DNA of 10,684 nucleotides, taken from contig NVSZ01000066.1 of the NCBI GenBank assembly GCA_002732845.1, positions 5,094 to 15,777 on the forward strand. The letters run 5' to 3'. A program made the position numbers and the translations under genes. This DNA comes from Rhodospirillaceae bacterium. GTDB taxonomy: Bacteria > Pseudomonadota > Alphaproteobacteria > Rhodospirillales > Magnetovibrionaceae. Below are positions 1-7,260 of the stretch, piece by piece (the first letter of the stretch is position 1; each line of letters opens with the position of its first letter). Below the pieces are notes generated by a model. The model saw only the letters and a program-made list of their open reading frames with translations. It was not told the origin of the DNA and made no database searches.

Positions 1-220
1 GCCAACAAACGGCATCCAAAACAGCCGAATCATCCTTTAGGCGGAAATACAGGTGCCCAGACGCCGCGCGTTTAAAGCCGGAAATCTCTCCACGAACGCG
101 AATAAACGAAAAAGAATCCTCAACAACCCGCTTTAAATGGCCGGAAATCTCGGAAACTGAAAATACTGGGGCATTAAGACCCGATTCGGGCACATTGTTG
201 TCAGTTAAGTGTTCACTCAT
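1..220 (-). CDS. xseA: Exodeoxyribonuclease VII large subunit (partial, N-terminal 73 residues)
   Basis: XseA is the large, catalytic subunit of exonuclease VII, a cytoplasmic nuclease that degrades single-stranded DNA from both ends in repair. Only the first 73 codons lie in the window, starting at the ATG complementary to 218-220; the gene runs off the left edge. The visible part is the N-terminal OB-fold DNA-binding domain. It contains [15 protein letters not shown] (about 20-34), VRGEISGFK (42-50) and [11 protein letters not shown] (54-64), which match the family's conserved 'SV.E.....K', 'VrGEISnf' and 'SGHlYFtLKD' blocks. The first 18 residues are a non-conserved leader. No clear Shine-Dalgarno precedes the ATG, so the exact start is slightly uncertain. 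The gene is divergent from purD across an 89-base gap. Confidence 0.9.
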   Translation of the reverse strand, partial: MSEHLTDNNVPESGLNAPVFSVSEISGHLKRVVEDSFSFIRVRGEISGFKRAASGHLYFRLKDDSAVLDAVCW

Positions 221-239
221 GGAGCACAGTATGTATGAT
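212..239 (+). promoter_or_regulatory. Candidate sigma-70-type promoter for purD
   Basis: The gap between xseA and purD must hold start signals for both. On the plus strand TTCACT (212-217) and TATGAT (234-239) are spaced by 16 bases and match the -35 and -10 consensus at 4/6 and 5/6 positions. This would give a purD leader of roughly 60 bases ending in a strong Shine-Dalgarno. The -35 element lies inside the first codons of xseA. AGCAC (223-227) and GTGCT (246-250) form a short inverted repeat around the -10 element that could be an operator or chance. This is consensus matching only. Confidence 0.3.
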
Positions 240-309
240 ACACCCGTGCTTCGTAAACAGGGCATAACGTAAATTTTAAGAAAACAGTTTTTTAAGGAGG
301 CTTCGGCCC

Positions 310-1578
310 ATGAAGGTTTTGGTTGTTGGTTCTGGTGGTCGTGAACATGCACTGTGTTGGGCAATTGCAAAATCCCCCAAATGCAAGAAGCTCTATGCGG
401 CCCCCGGTAATGCGGGCATTGCCGATATTGCCGAATGCGTCAAAATTGATGCCGACGATATCACGGCCCTGGTTGACTTTGCCAAATCTGAAAAAATTGA
501 TTTTGTCGTGGTTGGCCCCGAAGTCGCCTTGGTTTTAGGTCTCGTCGACCAATTGGAAGAAGCAGGCATCAAAGCCTTTGGCCCCAACAAAGCCGCCGCT
601 CAATTGGAAGGCTCTAAAGCTTTCATGAAAGATTTGATGGGCAAATACGGCATTCCCACCGCGGCTTATGAAACCTTTGACGAACCGGACGCGGCCAAAT
701 CTTACATCATGCGCCAAGAAACCCGCCTGGTTGTTAAGGCCGACGGTTTGGCGGCGGGTAAAGGCGTTATTTTGTGTCACAACAAAAACGAAGCTTACGC
801 CGCCATCGATCACATGATGATCGAACGCGCCTTTGGTGAAGCCGGCGATGAAATCTTAATCGAAGAATTCATGCCCGGTGAAGAAGTCAGCTTTTTTGCT
901 CTGGTCGATGGCGAAACCGCTGTTCCCTTGGCCGCTGCCCAAGATCACAAAGCCGTGCATGATGGCGGAACCGGACCCAATACGGGCGGCATGGGGGCTT
1001 ATTCTCCGACCCCCGTGGTCACCAAAAAATTGCAGAAACAAATCATGGACGACATCATCACCCCCACCATCAAAGCCATGGTGGACGAAGGATGCCCCTA
1101 CAAAGGTGTGTTGTTTTGCGGTTTGATGATCACCGATGAAGGCCCTAAAGTTCTCGAATACAACGTTCGCTTTGGCGATCCAGAATGCCAAGTTTTGATG
1201 GCCCGGATGAAATCAGATACTTTGGAAGCCTTGTTGGCGTGTACCAATGGAAAGCTCGACAAACTAGAGATCGATTGGCACAGTGATACGGCTTTGTTGG
1301 TGGTTATGGCAGCCAACGGTTACCCCAACCATTACGAAAAAGGCTCCATCATCAAAGGCCTAGACGTTGCCGCCGCCATTGAAGGCATCAACGTCTTTCA
1401 CGCCGGCACCAAAACCAAGGGCAAAAAAGTTGTTGCCGATGGCGGACGTGTTTTGGGCATCACCGCCTTGGGCAAAACTGTAAAATCCGCCCACAAGGCC
1501 GCTTACAAAGGCGTCGAAGCGATTGATTGGGCCGAAGGCTTTTGCCGCAGCGACATCGGCTGGCGCGCCATTAAATAA
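310..1578 (+). CDS. purD: Phosphoribosylamine--glycine ligase (GARS)
   Basis: PurD catalyses the ATP-dependent joining of glycine to 5-phosphoribosylamine, giving glycinamide ribonucleotide in de novo purine synthesis in the cytoplasm. The 422-residue length is normal for the monofunctional bacterial enzyme. The N-terminal domain opens with the nucleotide-fold glycine loop [12 protein letters not shown] (3-14). The ATP-grasp core carries [12 protein letters not shown] (142-153), the family signature [11 protein letters not shown] (223-233) and the metal/ATP-binding segment [12 protein letters not shown] (283-294). A GARS C-terminal domain with GHAGT-like 'FHAGT' and '[11 protein letters not shown]' follows. 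The start is supported by AAGGAGG at 294-300, nine bases before the ATG. The DUF1244 gene follows 19 bases after the stop and is probably co-transcribed. Divergence from xseA is an arrangement I recall as common in alphaproteobacteria. Confidence 0.98.
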   Translation: MKVLVVGSGGREHALCWAIAKSPKCKKLYAAPGNAGIADIAECVKIDADDITALVDFAKSEKIDFVVVGPEVALVLGLVDQLEEAGIKAFGPNKAAAQLEGSKAFMKDLMGKYGIPTAAYETFDEPDAAKSYIMRQETRLVVKADGLAAGKGVILCHNKNEAYAAIDHMMIERAFGEAGDEILIEEFMPGEEVSFFALVDGETAVPLAAAQDHKAVHDGGTGPNTGGMGAYSPTPVVTKKLQKQIMDDIITPTIKAMVDEGCPYKGVLFCGLMITDEGPKVLEYNVRFGDPECQVLMARMKSDTLEALLACTNGKLDKLEIDWHSDTALLVVMAANGYPNHYEKGSIIKGLDVAAAIEGINVFHAGTKTKGKKVVADGGRVLGITALGKTVKSAHKAAYKGVEAIDWAEGFCRSDIGWRAIK

Positions 1579-1597
1579 ATAAAAAAGGGAAAACCTT

Positions 1598-1912
1598 ATG
1601 GATAATACGACAAAAACAGAACTCGAAGCCGCCGCTTGGCGCAGCTTTGTTGCTCATTTGCAAGAGCGCAAAGACGTGCAAAACATCGACCTGATGAACC
1701 TGTCCGGATTTTGCCGCAACTGCCTGTATAAATGGTTGATGGCCGCCGCCGAAGAAAAAGGCGTCGAGCTGTCAAAAGACGACGCCATCTTCCAAGTCTA
1801 CGGCATGACCTACGCCGACTGGAAAGCCAATCACCAAGGCAAGGCGTCTGAAGAACAATTGCAATTGTTCGAAGACACCCGCCCTTTGCATTCAAAGATT
1901 AGCGGGCATTAA
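1598..1912 (+). CDS. DUF1244 family protein, function unknown
   Basis: This is a 104-residue soluble protein with no signal peptide or membrane segment. It carries the hallmarks of the DUF1244 family (Pfam PF06844): the cysteine pair in GFCRNCLYKWL (37-47), then VYGMTYADWKANHQ (67-80) and an acidic, glutamine-rich tail (EEQLQLFED). The family is small, widespread in alpha- and gammaproteobacteria and structurally characterised, but I know of no established biochemical role. The CxxC-like spacing suggests possible metal or redox use, which is inference. A purine-rich AAAGGGA stretch before the ATG serves as ribosome binding site. The 19-base gap to purD suggests one operon, although purine synthesis offers no obvious functional link. 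The final seven codons overlap what may have been the end of a decayed, convergently oriented tadA copy. Confidence 0.9.
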   Translation: MDNTTKTELEAAAWRSFVAHLQERKDVQNIDLMNLSGFCRNCLYKWLMAAAEEKGVELSKDDAIFQVYGMTYADWKANHQGKASEEQLQLFEDTRPLHSKISGH

Positions 1913-1915
1913 TCG

Positions 1916-2036
1916 ACACAAAACCTCAGCCACACTTTCACCTATGCCGCTACAGTCCTTTGGGGACATGGGGATAGTGTAGGTTTTTGGGCCGTGCTCT
2001 ACGCGCCCACTTTAAGTCACAGCCTCAAAACAAAGC
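1916..2036 (-). pseudogene. Decayed 3' fragment of a second tadA copy
   Basis: Read on the minus strand, this stretch aligns with the last third of the intact tadA (about 2878 down to 2750). The shared runs TGGGC, GGCCCAAA and ACCTACA (1973-2014) and GAAAGTG (near 1937-1943) are in the same order and spacing. A hand alignment gives about 70% identity over each of two blocks. From 2002 to 1919 one frame reads VEHGPKTY, then after a variable stretch GIGESVAEVL. The intact TadA has VDHGPKTY and GMGESAAAEIL. Upstream of that the frame is broken by single-base losses (GGCGGCGT became GGCGCGT) and by an in-frame TAA. Two codons are missing around the TCHH segment. If translated onward the frame would stop at 1892-1894, inside the DUF1244 3' end. 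No N-terminal part, zinc ligand or start is present, so it cannot be functional. It begins directly after the stop of the nuclease gene. Confidence 0.85.
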
Positions 2037-2720
2037 CTAATCCCAAAACTGGGCATCATCGCCCAGAATGACCAAGACCTTGTCGAACGATTTGGGGTGT
2101 TCTGTATTAAAGCGTGTATATGAGCTTAGGCATTTGTAATCGGGGAGAGCCGACATGACCTCGTTAAAATCGGATTCCAAAAACAAGGGTGCACTGGATC
2201 GCAGATGACTGATCAGGATGTACGAACTGGCCTTTTGATACCCTTGTTTGTTAATAGAGTTGGTTTTTCTGATCCATGACCCCATAATATCGGCACGGGC
2301 TTCCCGGTACATCTGGCCACCACCGCGCCCCGGATCTGTGGCTTTCCCATGCCTGTTTGGATAAAAGGCAAGGTCGTTATTTTCTTCTGAAAGAGACAAC
2401 CATCTTTGATAGGCTTCGGGGCCTGCATCGGTGTGTTCGACGCCTAAGGTTACGCCTTCGCCGTCTCGAATCAGAAAGTCAGGCCGTTCCGATTTGGTGA
2501 TTTCGATGGGGAAAACGAACTTTTCCAGATTCACTTTCAAAAAATAACGAAGACAGAAACGTTCTCGATGAGTTGCTTGACGACCATTATTTCTCGCCGG
2601 AAGCGCCCAAGGGCCATTTTCTACGCAAACGGCCTTTAAAAGGTTTGCCAATTCTTTTTGCGTGGCAAAGCTGTGATGGTCTCCATCTTTCAAAAAAAGG
2701 GATGTCAAGTTTATGCTCAC
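2037..2720 (-). CDS. Predicted orphan nuclease, PD-(D/E)xK-like
   Basis: I do not recognise a named family for this 227-residue protein. It has no signal peptide or membrane segment. Seen in the sequence: ERPDFLI (78-84) followed after about 13 residues by GVEHTDA (93-99). This is the PD...(D/E)x[K/T] geometry of many restriction-endonuclease-fold enzymes, with T97 in the place of the usual lysine, as in several predicted nucleases of the 'PDF...GIExT' type. A later basic helix (WIRKTNSINKQGY, 149-161) is followed by a beta strand (SYILISH, 166-172), and a final strand (FDKVLVILG, 212-220) also fits such a fold. The start is GTG and its GTGA overlaps the tadA stop, with GGGGGAAG just upstream, so translation is probably coupled to tadA. 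Base composition is about 47% G+C over 2041-2700 by hand count, below tadA. No methyltransferase, specificity or toxin partner is adjacent. A defence or repair nuclease is inference; the target is unknown. Confidence 0.7.
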   Translation of the reverse strand: MSINLTSLFLKDGDHHSFATQKELANLLKAVCVENGPWALPARNNGRQATHRERFCLRYFLKVNLEKFVFPIEITKSERPDFLIRDGEGVTLGVEHTDAGPEAYQRWLSLSEENNDLAFYPNRHGKATDPGRGGGQMYREARADIMGSWIRKTNSINKQGYQKASSYILISHLRSSAPLFLESDFNEVMSALPDYKCLSSYTRFNTEHPKSFDKVLVILGDDAQFWD

Positions 2721-3163
2721 CGCTTCCCCCGAAAAAAGGCCTTTAAAATTTCAGCAGCGGCACTTTCCCCCATACCGCCGTAGACTTCCGGGGCGTGGTG
2801 ACAGGTGGGCTGGCTGTAGGTCTTTGGGCCATGGTCGACGCCGCCCATTTTAGGATCGTAAGCGCCAAAATACAGGCGCCGGATGCGGGCAAACGATATG
2901 GCGGTGGCGCACATGGCGCACGGTTCCAAGGTGACGTACAGGTCACAGTCGGGAAGCCGGGTCGAGGCGCGCTTGGCACTGGCTTGGCGGATCGCCAACA
3001 GTTCGGCGTGGGCAGTCGGGTCATGGAGTTCTTCGGTGCGGTTTCCGGTTTGGGCTAAGACTTCTCCGGTTTTTGCATCCACAATCACGCACCCCACGGG
3101 GACTTCGCCCCGGTCGGCAGCCGCCTTTGCTTCTTTGAGCGCGATATCCATATAATTTATCAT
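2717..3163 (-). CDS. tadA: tRNA-specific adenosine deaminase
   Basis: TadA converts adenosine at wobble position 34 of tRNA-Arg(ACG) to inosine, allowing one tRNA to read several arginine codons; it is normally essential. The cytidine/deoxycytidylate-deaminase fold is clear. HAE (52-54) gives the zinc-binding His and the proton-shuttling Glu, and PCAMC (81-85) gives the two zinc-binding cysteines. GEVPVGCVIVD (19-29), NRTEELHDPTAHAE (41-54) and RRLYFGAYDPK (95-105) are also family-typical. The ATG complementary to 3161-3163 gives 148 residues beginning MINYMDIAL, matching the usual 'YM..AL..A' opening; an ATG at 3149-3151 (144 residues) is an alternative. Neither has a good Shine-Dalgarno. 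A longer frame to 3325 overlaps the divergent gene and is discounted. G+C over 2761-3120 is about 62% by hand count, higher than purD or the C26 gene. The stop overlaps the start of the nuclease gene. Confidence 0.96.
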   Translation of the reverse strand: MINYMDIALKEAKAAADRGEVPVGCVIVDAKTGEVLAQTGNRTEELHDPTAHAELLAIRQASAKRASTRLPDCDLYVTLEPCAMCATAISFARIRRLYFGAYDPKMGGVDHGPKTYSQPTCHHAPEVYGGMGESAAAEILKAFFRGKR

Positions 3164-3223
3164 GGTCTTACAGTGCTGTGCTAGAGCTTGCGCGTCAAGA
3201 TGTGAAGCTGGTAAACTCCCCCC

Positions 3224-3988
3224 ATGACCATAGACCTTATCACGCCGATCATCGGCATTGTGTTGGATTTTGAAAACGGCGGGGAAGGCGAATATTCCAA
3301 ATTCCCGTGGTATGCCGTCCGTCACAATTATGTTTCCGCCGTTGCCAACGCAGGCGGATTACCGTTGCTGTTGCCCTTTGAAATGGACCTTTTGGCGATT
3401 TACCAAGACGACATCGACGGGCTTTTGATCCCCGGAGGCAATTTTGATGTACACCCATCCATGTACGGTGAAACAGGTGTGCACGAAACCGTCACCACCA
3501 AAGACAACCGGACCCAGTTTGAAATGGCGATTTTGCAACATGCCTTAAAAGCGGATATTCCGGTTTTGGGCATTTGCGGTGGGCAGCAATTGTTGCATGT
3601 AGCGTTGGGTGGAAAGCTGGTTCAGCATGTTCCGGACACCTATCCGAACTCTGATATTGCCCACGAACAACCCAATCCCCGTGACGAAGTGGGGCATAAA
3701 GTCACCATTATGGAAAACACCTTGCTTCACGATATCGTCGGCACCGCAGACATCGAAGTCAACAGCGCCCATCATCAAGCTGTCATTGGCGAGCCCCGTG
3801 GTGTAAAGATCAATGCAGTTGCCCCCGACGGCGTGGTCGAAGGCATCGAAGCCACCGACATGTCCTTTTGTTTGGGCGTACAGTGGCACCCTGAATTTGA
3901 AATCACCGATGCCGACACCCGAATTTTTGCAGGGTTTGTTCAGGCCGCTCGGGAATATACTTTAAAACGTGAAATGACCGATGACTGA
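3224..3988 (+). CDS. Gamma-glutamyl-gamma-aminobutyrate hydrolase family protein (peptidase C26)
   Basis: This 254-residue cytoplasmic protein is a class-I glutamine-amidotransferase-like hydrolase of the peptidase C26/PuuD type. These enzymes cleave gamma-glutamyl amide bonds, for example gamma-glutamyl-GABA in putrescine breakdown. The nucleophile elbow is LGICGGQQLLHVALGG (115-130) with Cys118; the partner His222 and Glu224 are in VQWHPEF (219-225). DGLLIPGGNFDVHPSMYGE (65-83) and NSAHHQAV (180-187) are further family blocks. No other polyamine genes are nearby, so the precise substrate is not shown and I give no symbol. The start lacks a recognisable Shine-Dalgarno. Possible -35 TTGCGC (3188-3193) and -10 TAAACT (3212-3217) elements would place transcription initiation at about the ATG. 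The last eight bases overlap the next gene, so the two are likely translated together. Confidence 0.9.
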   Translation: MTIDLITPIIGIVLDFENGGEGEYSKFPWYAVRHNYVSAVANAGGLPLLLPFEMDLLAIYQDDIDGLLIPGGNFDVHPSMYGETGVHETVTTKDNRTQFEMAILQHALKADIPVLGICGGQQLLHVALGGKLVQHVPDTYPNSDIAHEQPNPRDEVGHKVTIMENTLLHDIVGTADIEVNSAHHQAVIGEPRGVKINAVAPDGVVEGIEATDMSFCLGVQWHPEFEITDADTRIFAGFVQAAREYTLKREMTDD

Positions 3989-4886
3989 TAATTTTTCTTC
4001 TGACAACGAAGCCAATGACAAGCCAAAAGGCGACCGCGTCGCCAAATTGATGGCCCGTGCGGGTCTGTGTTCTCGGCGCGACGCCGAACGCTGGATCGCC
4101 GAACACCGGGTCGAGGTCGATGGCAAAATCATCGACACCCCCGCGACTTTGGTCGACGATCCCACCCGTATCAAAGTCGATGGAAAAACCCTGCCCGGTG
4201 CGGTCGAGCCTAAATTGTGGCTGTACCACAAACCCGCAGGTTTGGTGACCACCCACAAAGATGAAGAAGATCGCCCCACCGTGTTCGACAACCTGCCCGA
4301 AGTTTTGGGCCGGGTGATTTCCATCGGCAGGTTAGACATGAATTCCGAAGGCTTGCTATTGCTGACCAACGATGGCGGCTTGGCCCGTGAACTGGAACTA
4401 CCGCAAAACGGCTGGCGCAGAACTTACCGGGTGCGGGTGTTCGGTTTTGTAAGCCAAGAAAAACTCGACACCATCAAAGACGGATGCACGGTCGAAGGCA
4501 TTCATTATGGCCCTGTCGAAGCAAAAATCGAAAAGAAAACCGGCCGCAATGCGTGGCTGATCATTTCGCTGACCGAAGGCAAAAACCGCGAAATCCGCCA
4601 AGTCATGCGATATCTTGAACTGCACGTGAACCGCCTGATCCGGCAATCGTTTGGGCCGTTCCGTTTGGGCGATTTAAAACGCCTAGAAGTCATGGAAATT
4701 CCGCGCAGCCAACTGATCGAACAGTTGGGTGGGAAATACGCCCGCGCTGCCGAAGACAAAGGCACCCCGGTCAACAAAGCCCAAAAGGGCTGGGCGAAAC
4801 CTAAGGACAAGCCCAATGTTCGGCCGAATAAATCTAACAAATCCAGAAAACCAAAACCCGCGCCCAAACCCAGAAAGCGCCGTTGA
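3981..4886 (+). CDS. rluB: Ribosomal large subunit pseudouridine synthase, RluB/RsuA family
   Basis: This enzyme isomerises a specific uridine to pseudouridine in rRNA. RluB acts on U2605 of 23S rRNA in E. coli numbering; the paralogues RsuA, RluE and RluF share the fold, so the exact target is inferred. An N-terminal S4 RNA-binding domain (about 18-70: RVAKLMARAGLCSRRDAERWI) precedes the catalytic domain. That domain holds YHKPAGLVTT (82-91), the catalytic-aspartate motif GRLDMNSEGLLLLTNDG (116-132, Asp119) and LTEGKNREIRQV (197-208). Residues from about 253 to 301 form a disordered tail of Lys, Arg, Pro and Asn. Such tails are frequent in alphaproteobacterial members and probably add RNA contacts. 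The ATG lies inside the end of the C26 gene and the TGA overlaps the rsmD start (TGATG), indicating a translationally coupled trio. Confidence 0.93.
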   Translation: MTDNFSSDNEANDKPKGDRVAKLMARAGLCSRRDAERWIAEHRVEVDGKIIDTPATLVDDPTRIKVDGKTLPGAVEPKLWLYHKPAGLVTTHKDEEDRPTVFDNLPEVLGRVISIGRLDMNSEGLLLLTNDGGLARELELPQNGWRRTYRVRVFGFVSQEKLDTIKDGCTVEGIHYGPVEAKIEKKTGRNAWLIISLTEGKNREIRQVMRYLELHVNRLIRQSFGPFRLGDLKRLEVMEIPRSQLIEQLGGKYARAAEDKGTPVNKAQKGWAKPKDKPNVRPNKSNKSRKPKPAPKPRKRR

Positions 4887-5440
4887 TGCGGATTGTTTCG
4901 GGCAAACATAAGGGCCGTCCGTTAGCGGCCCCCAAAGGCCACGATACGCGACCAACATCTGACCGGGCGCGCGAAGCCATTTTTAACGTGTTGGAACACG
5001 GCATTCCCGGACCGGGTTTGCGAGATTCCCGTGTGATCGACGTCTTTGCCGGAACCGGGGCTTTGGGCTTAGAAGCCCTGTCCAGAGGGGCCGCGCACTG
5101 TACCTTTGTCGAAAACAGTGCTGGCGCCAGACGCAGCTTGGACGAAAACATTCAGGCCTTAGACGAAGTGCAAGCCTGCACCGTTCTCAAAATCAAAGCC
5201 CAAGCGATGGGTGAAACAGCCAAGCCATGTGATTACGCTTTTTTAGACGCGCCCTATAACCAAGATTTAAGCACACCCGCCCTGCAAGCTTTAGCCGATG
5301 GTGGATGGTTAAAGGACGAAGGCGTGGTGGTGGTCGAAGTCGCCAAGACCGAAGCCCTGCCCCTGCCCGATGGTTTCATTTTGCACAAAGAAAAAGACTA
5401 CGGTGCGGCGCGCGCGGTGTTTTTGATTTATAGCGCTTAG
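4886..5440 (+). CDS. rsmD: 16S rRNA (guanine(966)-N2)-methyltransferase
   Basis: RsmD transfers a methyl group from S-adenosylmethionine to N2 of G966 in 16S rRNA during small-subunit assembly. The 184-residue length is typical. The N-terminal MRIVSGKHKGRPL and RPTSDRAREAIFNVLEH (22-38) are family signatures. SAM-binding motif I is DVFAGTGALGLEALSRGA (52-69) and an acidic motif II follows (FVENS, 74-78). Catalytic motif IV reads DAPYN (121-125), where the usual form is DPPY or DPPF, so the first proline is replaced by alanine. I chose the ATG at 4886, which overlaps the rluB stop as TGATG, over a TTG one codon earlier. The gene converges on mutL with only four bases between the two stop codons and no visible terminator hairpin. 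Confidence 0.95.
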   Translation: MRIVSGKHKGRPLAAPKGHDTRPTSDRAREAIFNVLEHGIPGPGLRDSRVIDVFAGTGALGLEALSRGAAHCTFVENSAGARRSLDENIQALDEVQACTVLKIKAQAMGETAKPCDYAFLDAPYNQDLSTPALQALADGGWLKDEGVVVVEVAKTEALPLPDGFILHKEKDYGAARAVFLIYSA

Positions 5441-5444
5441 CGGC

Positions 5445-7253
5445 TTAACGTCGGCCAAACAGCTTTTCGATGTCGGCGAGTTTTAATTCAACATACGTTG
5501 GACGGCCGTGATTGCATTGCCCGGAATGTGGGGTGGCTTCCATTTCGCGCAAAAGCGCATTCATTTCCGCCCCCTGCAAACGGCGTCCGGCGCGCACGCT
5601 GCCGTGACACGCCATGGTTCCGGCAACGTCTGCCAATTTTTCTTCCAACGCGATGGTCTCGCCCCATTCGGCCAAATCATCGGCCAGATCCCTGACCAAT
5701 TTATGCACATCAACATTGCCCAACATGGCTGGTGTTTCGCGCACCACGATGGCGCCTTCGCCAAACGGCTCCAAGACCAAGCCGAGGGCTTTAAATTCTT
5801 CAATCCGAGCGCTGATGCGCGCGGCGGACCCTTCGTCCAATTCAACCACTTCCGGCAACAACAGGCCTTGGCGTTTGATGGTGCCTTCGCTCATTTCGGC
5901 TTTCATGCGTTCATATACTAAACGTTCGTGGGCGGCGTGTTGGTCAACAATCACGATGCCATCCGCCGTTTGTGCAACAATGTAGGTTTCGTGCAATTGG
6001 GCGCGCGCCACACCCAACGGAAAATCTTCGACGGGGCGATCATCGATCGCTTCTTGGCGCGCGGTTGGCGTCATATCCAAGCCCCCCAATGGCGCCTGAA
6101 AATCCGCCGACCGATCGGCTAAGCCGCGCGCAACGCTTGAGCCTTGACCATAGGGGCGCGCTTGAATTTGGTGGGCAAAGTTTGGATCGAACGGCTGAGC
6201 TGCACCGAGTACCGCACCGAGCGCCGCGTCCGCCACGGTGGTCGAAGCCCGATGTCCTGCGTCTGCCAAAGCATGCCTTAACGCGCCAACGATCAAGCCC
6301 CGTACAAGGGCCGGATCTTGGAACCGCACCTCGGTTTTGGCCGGATGCACATTGACATCCACGACTTCGGGCGGCAGTTGCAAATACAACGCCACGTACG
6401 GATAACGATCATGGGCGAGGAAATCTCGGTAAGCCCCACGCAACGCTCCGTAAAATAATTTATCACGCACCGGGCGACCGTTGACGAACATATATTGCTG
6501 GTTTGCATTGCCGCGATTTAAGGTCGGCAGGCCGATGTATCCGGTCAGGCGAATACCTTCGCGTTCGGCTTCGACCAAAATCGAATTGTCAAAAAACTGT
6601 CGCCCCATCACCGCGCCCAAACGATCCAGACGCTGCGTGAATAAATCACCTTGCGCCGGAGCCAAACGTATAACCGTACGCTTTTCGTCTGACAGCACAA
6701 ATCCAACACTGGGATGTGCCATCGCCAAACGATTGACCATTTCCACCGCGTGGGTCAATTCGGTGCGCGTGGTTTTTAAAAATTTCAGACGCGCCGGGGT
6801 GGCAAAAAAAAGATCGCGGACTTCGATGCGCGTACCTTGCGGATGGGCGGCAGGTTCGGGATCAAAAACTTTACCGCCTTCGACCCGCAACACCCAGGCA
6901 CTGTCTGCACCTTCGGCTCGAGACGTGATCGACACCCGCGCCACCGCGCCAATCGACGGCAAGGCTTCGCCGCGAAAACCCAACGTTTGAATGTGCACCA
7001 AATCATCGTCAGGCAATTTTGATGTGGCGTGACGTTCAATCGCCAACATCAATTCATCAGGGGTCATGCCGCAGCCATCGTCGGTCACGGCAATTAAAGT
7101 TCGACCGCCTTCACGTAATTGAATGTCGATGTTTTTCGCGCCCGCATCCAAGGCATTTTCCACCAGCTCTTTTAAAGCCGACGCCGGACGTTCAACCACT
7201 TCACCTGCGGCGATTTGGTTGACCAGTGTTTCGGGAAGGCGGCGAAGTTTCAT
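5445..7253 (-). CDS. mutL: DNA mismatch repair protein MutL
   Basis: MutL links mismatch recognition by MutS to strand incision and excision. The 602-residue protein has the N-terminal GHKL ATPase. Glu29 and Asn33 lie in [14 protein letters not shown] (26-39), followed by VTDDGCGM (56-63), RHATSKL (74-80) and [11 protein letters not shown] (91-101), then the transducer domain with the conserved FVNGRP stretch. A proline/alanine-rich linker leads to the C-terminal dimerisation and nuclease domain. That domain has [12 protein letters not shown] (437-448), which fits the DQHA..E....E metal-binding motif. ACHGS..A (548 on) and CNHGRPT (580-586) complete the active site. This is the endonuclease-proficient type used by bacteria lacking MutH, so it should nick DNA itself. 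It starts seven bases after the pgi stop and is likely expressed from the same transcript. Confidence 0.98.
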   Translation of the reverse strand: MKLRRLPETLVNQIAAGEVVERPASALKELVENALDAGAKNIDIQLREGGRTLIAVTDDGCGMTPDELMLAIERHATSKLPDDDLVHIQTLGFRGEALPSIGAVARVSITSRAEGADSAWVLRVEGGKVFDPEPAAHPQGTRIEVRDLFFATPARLKFLKTTRTELTHAVEMVNRLAMAHPSVGFVLSDEKRTVIRLAPAQGDLFTQRLDRLGAVMGRQFFDNSILVEAEREGIRLTGYIGLPTLNRGNANQQYMFVNGRPVRDKLFYGALRGAYRDFLAHDRYPYVALYLQLPPEVVDVNVHPAKTEVRFQDPALVRGLIVGALRHALADAGHRASTTVADAALGAVLGAAQPFDPNFAHQIQARPYGQGSSVARGLADRSADFQAPLGGLDMTPTARQEAIDDRPVEDFPLGVARAQLHETYIVAQTADGIVIVDQHAAHERLVYERMKAEMSEGTIKRQGLLLPEVVELDEGSAARISARIEEFKALGLVLEPFGEGAIVVRETPAMLGNVDVHKLVRDLADDLAEWGETIALEEKLADVAGTMACHGSVRAGRRLQGAEMNALLREMEATPHSGQCNHGRPTYVELKLADIEKLFGRR

Positions 7254-7260
7254 GAGAATC

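Noticed and set aside
1955..1967. GTCC...GGAC palindrome between the convergent DUF1244 and nuclease genes as a terminator
   Set aside because: It is only four base pairs with no T-tract and lies inside the tadA remnant, which explains the sequence better.
2037..2720. Complete restriction-modification system
   Set aside because: No methyltransferase motifs (such as a PC or DPPY with a SAM-binding FxGxG) occur in any adjacent unassigned frame; only the nuclease candidate is present.
3164..3325. N-terminal extension of tadA giving a 202-residue frame
   Set aside because: It overlaps the start of the divergent C26 gene, carries no deaminase-family sequence, and the family pattern begins at MINYMDIAL.
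6481..6990. Plus-strand open frame of 169 codons inside mutL
   Set aside because: It lies wholly antisense to well-conserved MutL coding sequence and its translation has no family features; it is a codon-bias shadow.
2037..7253. A Vsr-like repair module linking the predicted nuclease with MutL
   Set aside because: The genes are about 2.7 kb apart with opposite-strand operons between them, and the nuclease shows no Vsr motifs. Proximity alone is not evidence.
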